64,000 bases of DNA from Diadema setosum (Eukaryota; Echinodermata; Echinoidea; Diadematoida; Diadematidae), in contig NC_092699.1 in assembly GCF_964275005.1 (NCBI RefSeq), positions 18,032,901 through 18,096,900 of the forward strand. Direction: 5' to 3'. The notes beneath the pieces are model-generated. The model did no database searches, was not told the origin of the DNA, and saw only the letters and a program-made list of their open reading frames with translations. Each line of letters opens with the position of its first letter. Within the stretch, counting starts at the first letter, position 1. Both the position numbers and the translations under genes were made by a program. Shown piece after piece: positions 20,653 to 33,984 of this stretch.

Positions 20653-23344
20653 TTTTCTCATTTTTTCTTTCTCTTTGTCTCCATCAGCTGGGAATCTCAA
20701 GATAGCAAGCTGTTTTCTTTTCAAATAGACATGATTGTTGTCTGAGATGATTATGATAAAAGAGACCTTGCCATGTGTTGTAGTATTCCCATAGTGGAGT
20801 TTGCCTGACTTTTGTCTGACAGCTACGGTATATCCTTGACGGATAGAGAAGGCATACATGTGCAAATTCTTGAATACTCTTTCCGAATTTCTGGTGCAAG
20901 TACAGAGTACTTTGATGGTCTCAAGCCTCAAAGGTACATGAGATAATTAGTGAAATAATGTAATTCTGTCTGTTTGGTGCAGTAGTGACTTCTTAAAAAT
21001 TGTGTTGGGTATCACTGTCTTTTTACGGTGGATTTACAGTCACTTGGTGCTTGTCAACATTCCACAAATTAATAAACTCTCTAATTCTCTTTTAGAAGAT
21101 TCATTGTACCACATTATGTTTGTTCTTAATCATTGATGAATTTATTATCATTAGTTAGTATTATTTTTATTGGAGAAGGTATAAAAATCTGTTTTGTTTT
21201 GTTATACTACAGATCTTATATACACAGTATACTGCAGGTAAATGAGGAAACTGCAAATTCTGTAAATATATAAATATTTTTACGAATGTATAAAGTATAC
21301 CAGATATTCTTGTTAAAATTTTGCACTATGGCGTCATCTATCTTCCACCAATGCCTTTTCTGCTTGATGTTTCCAAAGAGCCAGTGTTGTGCCAGCAATT
21401 CTGGCCTTCTTGTTACAGTCTGTAGCAGCCTCAGCAGTGGGAGCTAGTAGAGGCCTGTAAAATAGAAGACTGCAGAAGTACTTTGCCATGTATGTTAGCA
21501 ACTGTTACAGCCAATTAGACAGCAGGATTTCTACTTGTTGTCATGGTAGCAGCAGCAGCTATAGGCTAGTGCATGCAATAGAGTCCTCAACATGGTTCAT
21601 CTGAAATTTGGTTGGGGCTTTTGCTTCATTTCACATTTGTTCATTTACTAGTGTTTGTATTTTATATCTATCAAAAGGCGATGTGTGCGAGCATATCATA
21701 CATGCATTCTTCTCTAACAATGGCTCTGTATTTGCAACTCATTGATGAACTGTGTGCATGCATCTGTATAAGAATTAGGTTACTGCCACACAAGGTTATG
21801 TTTTGTGTTCCATTTTCTTTTCCATGTCTGTCTCTTATCAGAAATTAGATCAAGTAAATAAATAGGTTATTTGAAACATGCCACCAGTAGTTACATTGTA
21901 TGACCAAGTCTGGCTAGTTTGTCATTTGTTCTTGTCAAATGACTAGTTCAGTGTTAGTATGTGCAATACCAATGATTCTATGCTGTAAAATCAGTCAAAG
22001 GCCTGATATTTTATGATATATAAGAATGAAACTTAGAACTGCCATGGTTTGGTTAAGAAAAGTTTTAAGTTTTCAGGGAAGCAGACACCCCCTTCCCCCC
22101 CCCAAAAAAAAAAAAAAAAGTAATAATAATGATAATAATAAATAGATAAATAAATGAAAAATCAAGTGATAAATCCAGCTATAGAAAGAAATGTAATCCT
22201 TTCTCTCCTTTGAATTCATTAACACTGCTCATAAGATTCTCCAGCTGATGAGTATTATGAGTTTGTATGAAAAATAAACAATACAAATTAAAGCCAGTGT
22301 GACACCAGTTTGCCAAATCTTCTCAATCCACCATGGCAGAATATCAATATTTATCTTTCACTTCCATAACATGTGATTATTTGTTGCTGGATAAGTTACA
22401 CAAGAATAAAAATATTCCTAGCTCAGGTAAGAGAGTTTTAATGGGTCGCTTATGGCATCCCGAACACATGGTAAGTCGGATGCAATATGCAATTTACTGC
22501 CCCATCAACTGTACTTCCAAAAATGGTTTAAAAGGAAATTAATGTCAGGTGCACTTAAGTGTGTTGTAAATGTGGTCTTAATTCCCATATCACATATGTA
22601 TTTTATACAAAATGAGAAAATATGTATTAGCAGTTATGATGCATACCATTTGCACATGCAACAGAATTTATTGTGACTCTGTGAAAGAGACAAAAAATAT
22701 TCAAATTTTGATATGATGAATTGTAATTACGAGAATAAATTTGAATGTTGTATTTCATCTTCCTTATGTGCACACCTGAACTTTATATCAAGTATTCATC
22801 TGCCTAGTGTAGCCATTAAGAAGTCTTGAATCCTCTTCAACAAACTTGGACAAGATTGCCTGATAGTGGATGTATGTTAACACAAATGATAAATGGTCTT
22901 GAACGGGTTGGAGTAAAAGAGGTTTGTGTAATGCTCAATGACGTAGATGGTATCCATTAACTCTTTATGTGCCATGATGGAAACCCCCTGTGTGCCACAT
23001 TATTCTGATACACCAACGTAGTCATGCTTTGAGAAATCATTCTGCTTTTCAAGTTTATGTAACTTCCACAGATTTCTGTTCAGCTGGACATGCAGTGAGC
23101 AAAATTGTAGAGAAAATACAAGTGTATTGTATATGATAGTTTTAAAGGCCCACACGAGAATCTCTCAGTTTCTGGCTCTATGTTTTGTTCATATTCTATG
23201 AAGCATTTTTGTTTCTTCTTTTTCCCCTCAGTACTTGCTTGTTGTAAATAAATGTCTAAATTGTATATTTTGGACACTCTCAAGCCATGTCAAATATTCT
23301 TAAGGTGCAATTCCATGTAAAGCTCTTTTTCTTCAATAATTTAA

Positions 23345-24128
23345 CCCTAACTAGGCCGGGCTATTTAGGAAGATCATAGAGCCGGGGGGGGGGGGGGGGG
23401 GGGGGGGGCCTCCCAGGCCCCCCCTCCAGATCTCGGCCGTCGACCGCGCGATCGCGACGAAAATTGGCACACACATTGCCTATGATGTAATCTAAAGTAC
23501 CATGAAGTTAAATTTAGAAAAAAATTATCATTTATGCTAAATTATGCTAATTTATGCATGATGATGCATGAAATCAGACAATTTGGTATAAATCACTAAA
23601 TAAAGCTCAAAATGGGCACATTTTTTGTGTAAATATTCTTTTTAGTGTCCTGAGCAAATATAAGAGAAAAAAATTGTGCCATCAGAAAAAATTTCTTAAG
23701 TATTTTATTGTTTTTTGAATTTCTTATGTATTTCTTTGTTTTTTCGTCTTTATGTTTTTCATTGTTTTTTCGATGAAACTTGTTTGCGACATTGTTCCGA
23801 ACAAGAAAATATATTAATAATTGATTTTAATCAATAAAACCCCCAAATAATCATGCTTTTGTGAAATTTGCCTGTAAGCACAGTTTGCATTGAAATTGTA
23901 CACAAATTCACGTTTTTGAGCAATTTTTGGTCTGACATGCACATACATATTTATGCGCAACTTCGAAACCGCGCGCCCGGGCATCGCAAATTTGGTGTCA
24001 AAAGATGCGGGAGACTTGAAAGAAAAAAGTCATGAAACGTCGCGGCGATAGCTTTTCGCGTTCGCGATACATCGCGCGGAACGTCGAGGGGGGGGGCCTC
24101 AGAGGCCCCCCCCCCGGCCTAGTTAGGG
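23345..24128. mobile_element. piggyBac-like non-autonomous element (784 bp)
   Basis: TTAA at 23341-23344 and 24129-24132 flank ends CCCTAACTAGGCCGGG and its exact reverse complement CCCGGCCTAGTTAGGG. Next to each end lies a long G or C homopolymer zone that pairs with its partner. The interior is AT-rich with a CpG-rich block (GCGCGATCGCGACGAAAATT) at one side. TTAACCC/GGGTTAA is the classic piggyBac signature. It is the intact relative of the interrupted element at 9679-14455. Confidence 0.8.
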
Positions 24129-24792
24129 TTAATATAGTAAATCAGACCAAAGTGAAGGGACAAGTTTCAGCAAAATCAGACCTAAAATGAGAAAGTTGTG
24201 GACTTCAACGATTTGCATGTTTATTGATGGTATTGATTGTGCCCACATCATATCAACCTTCACCCCTTAATCTTCATTGCAAGAATCTTACAACACAGGA
24301 CAAACTTGATGGAAAAAATACGTCTTTCCTTTTCACTTCATTGCAAAATAAATTCAGTAAAGACATGTGTCCAATTTGATGGAAGTTTAACCATTCTGTT
24401 TGTTCTGATTTACTCTGCTTAAAAGGGGAAGCTTTCCCCAGTATGCATGTGGATTGAGCGAATGCAGCATTATTAGCAGAACACATCGGTGAAAGTTTGA
24501 GAATAATCCTACAATCTCTTTATGAGTTATGAATTTTTATGAAGTTTTGGTGCTGCCATTGCTTGATGAGAAGACAGTTAACAGTTTGTGCCATTGCTTG
24601 ATGAGAAGACAGTTAACAGTTTGTGACATTGCTGCAGAGCGAGATAGAGAAAATATATAGAGAATTCCACAAAAGTTCATTTTTATGAAAATCATTCACT
24701 TAGTCCACATGTGCATTTTTGGAAACTTTCCCTTTAAAGGAGAACTCTGGATGATTTTCAGACTTTGGCATTTGAACATCTACAAGCAGTAA

Positions 24793-25257
24793 TGCCCCAG
24801 TCTCATAGACATCCCGGATCACCCCAGGCCACCCCGGATCTGATCCGGGATGATCCGGGGAGAGATCTGTGTTGACACCTTGGACATCCTTGGACATCCA
24901 TGTATGTCCGTGTAGATCCGGGGACATCTGGGAGGCCAACACGGCAACTTTTGGAGGTCAAAAACATCTGGCGTCATCCAGGGATTGCCGTGTTGGCAGA
25001 GCAATCCGGGATGGTCCGTGTGGCTGCCGTGTAGCTGCCGTGTTGATCTGTGTAGATGTTGTGTTTGTCTGTGTAGACGCCGCGCTCTTCCGGTCTTATC
25101 CATGTAGTTGCCGTGTTGATACCATGTGTACTGTCATATCTACGCTCATCGACACTCCTTCGAGGTCGAAACTATCCCGGATCTCCTAGAATCTCCCAGG
25201 ATCTCCCCGGATCACCGTGTAGATCCTTAAGGATCCGTGTTTATATGTGACTGGGGC
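24793..25257. mobile_element. GATCCGG-rich element with GCCCCAGTC ends
   Basis: Short inverted ends GCCCCAGTCTCATA and TATGTGACTGGGGC bound about 465 bp. The interior is made of short motifs repeated in both orientations: GGATC(A/T)CC, GATCCGG, CCGTGTAG and CATCC(G/A)TGT. The base composition (GC- and CpG-rich) differs from the flanks. It looks like a MITE with many sub-terminal transposase-binding-type repeats; the superfamily was not identified. Confidence 0.5.
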
Positions 25258-26199
25258 CTAAACTGGTTACACTGGGTGTACAGAGTTTCACAACTTACAG
25301 TGACTGCGATGAGGGTAGCAATGTTTTCAAAATTCATAACAAATCACAGTGAACAAGGATGATGACATGATCTGCTTTAAATAAGAATGCATGATTGGAT
25401 GCTCAAGGAAACAGAACAAAAGAAGAAAGCATGCATACATTCTACACAGGTGAAGTTGTTAAGTGGTTTGGTAGTAGGAATTACATTGCAACATAATGGA
25501 ATGTCTGAGCCTCCTACGTCATCATCCTTGTTCAGTGTTATTTGTTTTGCGACTACCACAATAAATTCCACAAATCTATACACAGCATTATCAATTTACA
25601 CAGTACACTAGCCCATGATGTAAAATTGTGTGGAATCTGCCTTTAGGTTGAACTGGAACAGTGTTGAATTGCACTTTTAACCATCAAAACAAATGCTGTT
25701 TATACAAATACATTTATCATCAAGTGTTGATGATCATCCATACCTTATTCCTAAAGTAAACTTTTCTCATGATATATACAGCATAATGTGTAGGAAAGTG
25801 AAGAGAATAAAAGATGGATTGAAGCAAATGCAGTTATGATATTTTATCTTGAGAGAAATTTGTAGTTGCGAGTATCTTTCTTTTGTTATCAGGAGGGCCG
25901 CGGACATGCAGTGTCACTGTCTTATCATTTCGTGTGAATGTGTGTGTTTATGTATATGTGTATGTACTGTACATATACTGTACAAAGTGTTATTTTCACG
26001 TACAGATATTTTTGTGAACGAGGAGGTCACATACATTTTTGGAGATGTTTTCGTGATGTGACATTGAGGCAATCGTACAGTGTAAGTGCACTAATGCCTG
26101 TCGGTTCACAATATATTCGCATGTTGTTAAATACATAGCCCAACAGTGATTCGCGAAATTCATGAAAATTGAATTCCCGCAAAAATAACAGCTTTCACA

Positions 26200-26202
<3 letters not shown>

Positions 26203-26283
<81 letters not shown>

Positions 26284-26304
26284 CACACACACCACACACA
26301 CACA
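26203..26304. repeat. (TA)n-(CA)n compound microsatellite
   Basis: About 32 TA units (26203-26266) run into CA units with two CCA interruptions. It gives artificial Tyr-Ile frames only. Confidence 0.95.
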
Positions 26305-26503
26305 TTAACGAGAGGACCTTTATAGAATGAGCTGCTTAATACTGCTGAAATTTCTTCTATATATTGTAATCTTGTTATATAAGGTATAAAAACAAGAATT
26401 TTGAAGGAATGTGCATTTTCTTACTACATGTATATCTGACCTACATTTTTATGTATATAGTGTAGATGTGTGTATATACATAATGCACCTATGTATAGGT
26501 AGA

Positions 26504-26543
<40 letters not shown>

Positions 26544-28239
26544 CATGTTTTTATCTATTTATAGGCCCATACACGCGTACACATTAGTTTCAGTTATTGG
26601 TTCTGTAAAACCAGACATTTTCGCATGCATAAAACTTTCGTGAATTTCATAAGGAGCCAAGATTGGTGAAAGTAAAATGCACATTGAAGGTTTTTCTTCT
26701 GGAGAAGAAATATTTCACATGACTGATAAGAGAGAATTTGGGAGTAGGATTCATTCAAAGAAATGTAATGAAATATCAGTGGGCATGATTTGCCAAACCA
26801 TGCCTGGCCCAAAAATGAAATCATCAAAAATAACCTCTAATTCACAAACTACATTTGTACAATGAATCTGATTTAGTGGCCCTGAATTGATCTGAACTAT
26901 TGCCTTTTCATAGGCCTATTCATTAAAAGTGCTTTCCAACACCATTTTTAAAGTTTACTGCCATTTAACCAGATGAATATAAACATTTCACTGAAGTCAG
27001 ACATACAAATAAAAAAGTTACAGACATTAATTTGATTTTGCATCACAAAGCGATATTGTTCCTAATCATCTTTGCAAATCCGTCTGATGCGATGACATAT
27101 TTTTTATCAATTAACAACTTTGACATTGGTCTGAATATGCAAGTATGAAAGTACCAATTTGGTCAATGATAATCAACTTCAAGCATTATCCCTTTGTACG
27201 TGGTCATATCTGTTGGTTTTACCTCAAAGTGAAAAGTCTGATGCAGAGGATGATGCAAGTCGGCTCCAGTTTGTTTGTTTCTTTTTTTTTTTTTAGTCAA
27301 AAAGAATTACATGTATTTTAAAGGTAGGGAATCCCATTTGCATGCCTTAAATGAAGAGTTGTATAAATACAGTGGTATGTTGAAGAGAGTATAATTTTAG
27401 AAACTCCCATAAAGTATTGAAAGTGGAATGTAACATTTAGTACATTTTTATTGACCGTTAGATTTTAAATTGATTTTTTTTCGGGGCTCCCCGTAAATTC
27501 CAGTACATTACTAGGCTACCTTTGCAGACCCATGCACTGCATGTGTGTCCATCATGTATATTTTGTGAAGGAAGTTCCATCAAAACTTACAAACATTTCT
27601 ATATACATTCTTGCCACACACTCTATATGTTATTACATCAGCTCTTATACTTTTAGATTTGTGTTTATAGATAAATAATACAGAAGACTGCAACAAAAAG
27701 GCTTAAGTGTGGCTGACACACAGAACTACTAAGTAGTTAAGTTTTGTGCATTATTCAAATTGTAGATAACTGTTGACTTCCAAATTTCTCAGCAGTGGCC
27801 TAAACAAGTCCCCTGAGGTTCATATTTAATGTTTTGCTGCATTTTGGGAGGTCTGTAAAAGGTATCCCCTACCTTTAAGATTTCCATGTAGGTATTAGTA
27901 GGAAGATGTTAAAACATGACATCACCTCACCTAACTTGAATATCTATGCAAACACTCATGCATCACCATTTCTTGAAAACTTGTGAAACTAGGCTGATCA
28001 TGCTGAAAATCTACCACTATATCTTTGCTTGAAGTTACTCTACTCATCACGGTAATGTCATTATGGCATGGAATTATACTTCAACTTTCCAACCCAATTC
28101 CTCCATTCAGTTCAAATTCTCCAAACAATAACTACCAAGTATGCCAAATACACTGTACTTCAGAGTAGGGTGTTAGACGTACATTCAGAAAGATCATTGC
28201 ACACAGACGGGCATTTCTTTTTTTTTTCTTCAGAATTAT

Positions 28240-28985
28240 ACACTTCAGCATTTATTTTATAGCAAAATTCAATGAGTACAAATAACTGATTACAAAACAT
28301 TACGTAGAATTAGCCACTGCAAGTAAAGGATAGGTATTACATAATATTTTCTATTGCAAAAATTGGCATGAAATGAGTACTGGTTATGATATGATATATA
28401 TTATGCACAATAGATGAAAAGCATTCAATGCAGAAGTTGAAAATCACACAGACATGCATTATCTCATTCTGAATGGTATATTACACGTACAGCTTTATTC
28501 TGTCACAAGATTCAATGAATATACATCTGTTAAGAATTAATCAGAATTAGACACTGCAAGTACAGGACAGGTATTACATAATACATGTATCATATTGCAA
28601 AAATTTATTGGATATGAGTACTGATTACATGAGTTCATATTTTATCAATTGATCATGGTAGCAAAATCATCTTCAATGCAGGAGATGAAAATGATACAGA
28701 CATGAATGTACATTGTATTCAGAACAATAAAATATAATATTTTGTCAAAAACGATTCCATGAATACCATGTGATAGCAGCCTATTGTTAGGAGATTACAC
28801 ACTACAAATTCAAGACAAGTATTACATAACAATATTCTACAGCACCAGGTGGTAGGAAAGAGTACTGACTATGACTTTTGATACTTTGTTATTAATAAGG
28901 GGAGAAGAGCATTTGATTCAGTAAATGAAAAAAATAATGATACAAGAAGAAAAGATACAGTCAACCTTGCCCAAGTTAACCTGTT
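28240..28985. repeat. Diverged tandem triplication, unit about 240 bp
   Basis: The phrase CACTGCAAGTA(A/C)AGGA..GGTATTACATAAT recurs near 28313 and 28553, with a weaker version near 28797. Each is followed in order by a TATTGCAAAAATT-like stretch, GAGTACTG..TAT/TAC, and AATGCAG(A/G)AG.TGAAAAT. The copies have diverged by substitutions and small indels. It lies downstream of the Brambleberry-like stop codon and may be in its 3'UTR. Confidence 0.6.
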
Positions 28986-30996
28986 ACTACACTTCTATTC
29001 TGTAAGATGAAATTCACATGAGTAAAATGAAAATCACTCACATTGAGTATACACAGTCATATAGGTAAGGATACTTAAATACACCTCTGAATGAAATGAC
29101 TTGTGTTATTTTGGAATGGTTAAACATTTGTACTTTTATCAGAGTTACAACACGTAATTGGTCAATCACTATTCTTTGGCAGAGAAGAAACAGTTCCATC
29201 AGGTCGTAGCTGTTTTCCCTGAAAGTATTTAGAAGAACAATAAAAGGGTCTACATTCCCTGGAACTGGATCCACAAAGCTTTTAAACATTATCATTACTT
29301 CATTTGATTATATTTGTTTGCTTGAAGCATACATCCTCACTACATTTAATCAGGACACAGTTTCAGTTCACAAGTGATGATAAAAAAACAAATTCCAAAA
29401 ATTAAACATCAAAGCACAAGACAAAGTGTGTAAGTCCATGAGTCTGTGCAAACACTGAACACCAAACCTAAACAGTGAATACAAAACTTTTTTTCCAATG
29501 CATACAGTATACACAAAGTTCTAAGATTTCAGGCTGTTACGGTGGTTAAGTACTAAAAAGAGTACAGTTGTGTACTTGTGCCAGTTACATACACTACATT
29601 ATACACATCTTAAAGAAAACAACAAAGATTTGAAATTGGAAATAACAAAAATGTGACATGATACATTCTTGACAACAACAAAAAAAAAAAAAAACAAAAG
29701 ACCCAACAGCACACATATGGCAAAAAACAAAACAAAACAAAACAAACACAGCATCGTGACAGACATGGTGTTGAAACTGATTTTGTGTTTTTCTTTTTCT
29801 TTTGTTAACAATGCAAACTGACTTCCACTGATATTTGCAATGCAAAGGCATGTTGTCCTTAAGTAAAGTGGCTTTCTATTCTGGTGTAAAGGCAGGCATT
29901 ACCACCTGGACAGGCACAGACATAGAAAAGAAAAAAGAAAAAAGAATGAAGGTAAACCACACTGACTTGCTACAAGTTTCAGAGCACCATACAATATCTA
30001 AACAGAATCATAGAAGATTAAAAACTTTTCTTATCTGCTATCATCTTTGCTGAGCAGTAGAATACTGTTGTCATGGCAATGTCTGCAAATTTTGACCCAT
30101 CTTTACATTGATGACTCTTTCTACACATCTCTCATATACATCAAGCTGCATGTAAACTGCAATTAAGGACACTTCCTTCAGTAGGCAGAAGCACATGTGT
30201 GTCGTATTCTGCCTTGGTTTTGTATCTGCCAAATCGGAGATTTCAGTAAGTCAAAACACATAAATGATAAAATGCATAATCCCATCTTATTCATACAAAG
30301 TGTTACATCAACAGTCTCCCTTCCACAATTACTGTGAGCAGTTAAGAATAATTACATCTCTAACTACAATGATTACATTATTGCATTAATATAACACAGC
30401 GTGAAATCATGAAAATGATTTCACACTTTAAAATCGTTCGTGGAACCAATTTGCGATGGTGAGCATGCAATCTTTTTTTTTTCTTTCTTTTTTTAAAGAC
30501 AATCCTCTCTAGCAAGACTGCTAAATGAAAACGAGACATAAGATGCAAGAAAATATTTCATAGATACCACACTGAATATTTGGCATCTAACACACAAAGA
30601 ACATTGCTGGAATGAAAAGTCAAGAAATGTCAAGTCACAGAAAGTTTAGACATACTATATACATGCATGTGCAAGTGGATGGTGCTACAACATGTAGGCT
30701 TTGTGCATGTGTGGGTTAGGATGTTAGTGTGTAGTTGTTATGCATATGGTAGTTTGCTGTCATACTCTGACTGACTAACATTTTCAGTGCAACTGCTACA
30801 AGCAGCTAGCTATCTCTACTTTCATCTATCTCACTTGTAGGTATAATAAACATACAATTTGTATCCCTACGTAACAAAGGATGAAGATTTCTTCTTGGCA
30901 AGATAATCCAAGTTCCATGAAGTGGTGAAGTATAGGTGAGAATTGCTGACCCCTCCCACCTTGATGGGGGGTCAAGGGTCAGACAGGCAGGTGGGC

Positions 30997-33939
30997 TCAG
31001 TTTGCCTTGGCTGGAGTGTTGGTCAAGCTGCCAGTGGGGGTTCCAGCGTGTCTGTAGCAGAAGTCCCTGCCCGAGGCGCAGGGGAGACGGCAGGGAAGAC
31101 CCGCCTTGGTCAGACCACTGCATGGACGGCGGCTGGGGGATGAGGACCTGGAACTAGAGAACAGGGACAATTCCTGCTGATGTAAAACTTATCAAACTTT
31201 ACAATCACATACTGGTACCTGACATACACGTGGTATTTTTACGGCATATTTGCTATTGTTTGACATTAGCAACACTGAAATGTGTTATAAACATTTTGTG
31301 TAAATGTTATGGTATGCTGGACTTCCGACCAGTAAATGTTAATAGGCCTATTAACAATGAAAGAACATCTAATGCTGCTGCCTTTCATGAAAATATCAGT
31401 GTCAATAAAAAAGAAACAAAAAAAGAAACTAATGATAGTGACAATGATACTTATTACAATAGTGCAGATAGTAATAATGATGATAATAATAATCATAACC
31501 TTAATGATAGTAATAATGACAATAAATCACCATCACTATCATTATGATGGTAATATATGACATCTTTAGTGTCACAAGTTTTCTGCATAGTACTGCTGTC
31601 AAGTGGAGAGATGAGAAATGGATCTACCAACTTGATAAGTGACGAAAAAGACATCAAAGTCTTGAGCATAAAACACACACAGCTCAAGATTATAGTTCTC
31701 ATTGCCAACTCATATGTAAACTGACCAAGGGAGTCTCTTGTTTAAGCCTAAAACACACACAGTACAGCTTTGCATTGCAAATTACAATATAGGACTTTAG
31801 ACCTCATCACAACAAATTGTGTGTAAAAACTGCCTGGACAATCAATAAAACATTACACAAGCATGCATATAACATCAAAGAGTTTGAAGAAGTTTGAAAA
31901 ACCTGCAAGAGGGGGGTATGTTGCGCCATCTCACCTGGAGGGGGTGCCACTTCTGCGTCCCCGCTGACTCGGACTGGGCGTGGCCAGCTGCACCTGCTCC
32001 AGGGTGGGTCCAAGCTGGCGCTTGGTCACCGAGAGGTTTGGGGTGGCTCCAAAACTCATGGCATTCCCCATGGTGGACTGCTCGTTGGGCATTGGGGTCG
32101 GGTCAGCATTGGTGCTGAGGTTTGTCACTGTCAGAGTTCTGGGTGGGTAAGTTGGGGGGGGGGGGTAAACAAAGATAGTATAATATTCTGTTTCTTTCTG
32201 ACAGTGGGTCGTTCGTTTGTCAGATAATTTCAGACAGTACGAAACTTTGAAATGTGACTGAGAGTATGCACAGCTAAAAGGGTTGTTAACAATATGACAG
32301 AATTCATATGAAATGGAAACACGGGACAAAGCCTAGCTTCTTAGATAGCGAGCTAAAAGAAAAGCATAGAAAACAATACTTAATCACAGAATAGGCACTC
32401 ATGAAAGTGACACAGACTTTCTCAGGACTACTGTATGTGTACACAGTTTGTTTGTTTGTTTGTTTGTTTGTTTGTTGTTGGTTTTTTTTTTTTTTGGGGG
32501 GGGGGGGTCCTACATGCATCATTTGGATTAAAACAGATAAATTAACCAGGAATAGAAAGGACACCAGAAATCTGACCTTCTAGACGTCATGTCTAGAGTG
32601 TCTTCCTCCTCATCACTCGTGAAGTCTGACTCTGTCTCTTTGTCATCTCCAGTATCGTTCATGTCTCCTCTGAATGTCTCATCCCTGCTGATGTCAGCAG
32701 CTGGTTGCTTCTTCTTTTGACTCTCCTGAGGGTTTGAAAGGAAATTGCAGCATTCTGATTAAAATGTCAAAATGTCTGTAAGCATTGCAAAAACTTTATC
32801 CTTGCAGGTACAAATGCATCATTCGTAGGTTAATAACTTTATTAAAATAAAGGTAACTTTCACAGTGTACTATGTGCCAAGTTCAGACACTGAAATGTGT
32901 AGGGCATGAAAAACTAGTCATACGAATTTCTGAAAGTGCCCTTTTCGACATTATACCTTAAATTCAATTTTCCATTATGTGTGTATCAATATTTGACAAG
33001 AAGTAGAAAGGACAAAGAGTTTTCTATTTCTATACAAGATACACAAGAACTATTTGATGTCCCTGTGTGTGTGTGTCACCTCACATATGGGATTTATTTT
33101 GATAGATTGTTCTCTGATGATGTGTTTCCATGTCAATGAAAGAGCAAAGATCCCTTACCATCAACACACTACTCATGTCCCTGGCTCCTTCCGTCAGCAT
33201 GCTGGTGTACCCCGTAGAGTGGAGACGGTGATGAACGGTTGGACTGGAGCAGGAATCACTACTCAGGGAGGAGGGGTCATAGGTCAATGTCAGACCTGAG
33301 CCTGGAGAGCTATAAGGTTGGTATAATATAAGGCATATTATACAAAATGGTATATAAGGGGAACTTCTTTTATTGGTTTCCTATGAGAGGATCTAACCCA
33401 GATAGCATAAGAGCAATTGGGTCCAAAGAGTGATATTGTCATGCTCAGGTACTCTGTCATGAAGGCAAGAAGAGCCCATCTTTGTAAAGCTACTTGCCGG
33501 AGTCTATTCTGCCACAACATTAAATTTCACTGTCTCCATGTGACCTTTACCTAGTACCTTTCCAACTAAACTCTTTGAAATATCATTTGAAAAATGCTAG
33601 TCTGAAACTGTTTCAGTGTTTGCTGATGAGATCTATGGATACTGGAAAAGCAAAACAACAGCTACATGTATGAGGCTACCCCAATGAATTACTGTCTTCA
33701 GCTTCCAAATAGTGTACTTTGGGCTGCTGCATGCACGAGTGAAAATATGAATATAAAACAGGTTGTTGTTGTTATTGTTGTTGTTGTTGTAGTTGTAGTT
33801 GTAGTTGTAGTTGTAGTTGTAGTTGTAATTGTAGTTGCAGTTGTAGTTGTAGTTGTAGTTGTTGTTGTTGCTGTTGTTGTTGTAGTTGTTGTTGTTGTAG
33901 TTGTAGTTGTATTTGCTGTTGTTGTTGTTGTTGTTGTTG

Positions 33940-33984
<45 letters not shown>

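Larger units (their letters stand above)
18263..30996. other. 12.7-kb convergent intergenic region, no gene recognised
   Basis: This lies between the stop codon of the plus-strand membrane-protein gene and that of the minus-strand Brambleberry-like gene. It must hold both 3'UTRs, whose ends I could not fix. I found no exon chain, RNA gene or long open frame here. Listed separately within it are a hAT-like MITE, a foldback, a Helentron-like element, a piggyBac-like element, a GATCCGG-rich element, microsatellites and a diverged tandem triplication near 28240-28985. Confidence 0.6.

Noticed and set aside
20396..20728. 110-aa Trp/Arg-rich plus-strand frame
   Set aside because: It runs through the 3' end of the Helentron-like element at 20103-20652 with no supporting features.
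25996..26301. 101-aa Tyr-Ile repeat frame
   Set aside because: Translation of the (TA)n-(CA)n microsatellite.
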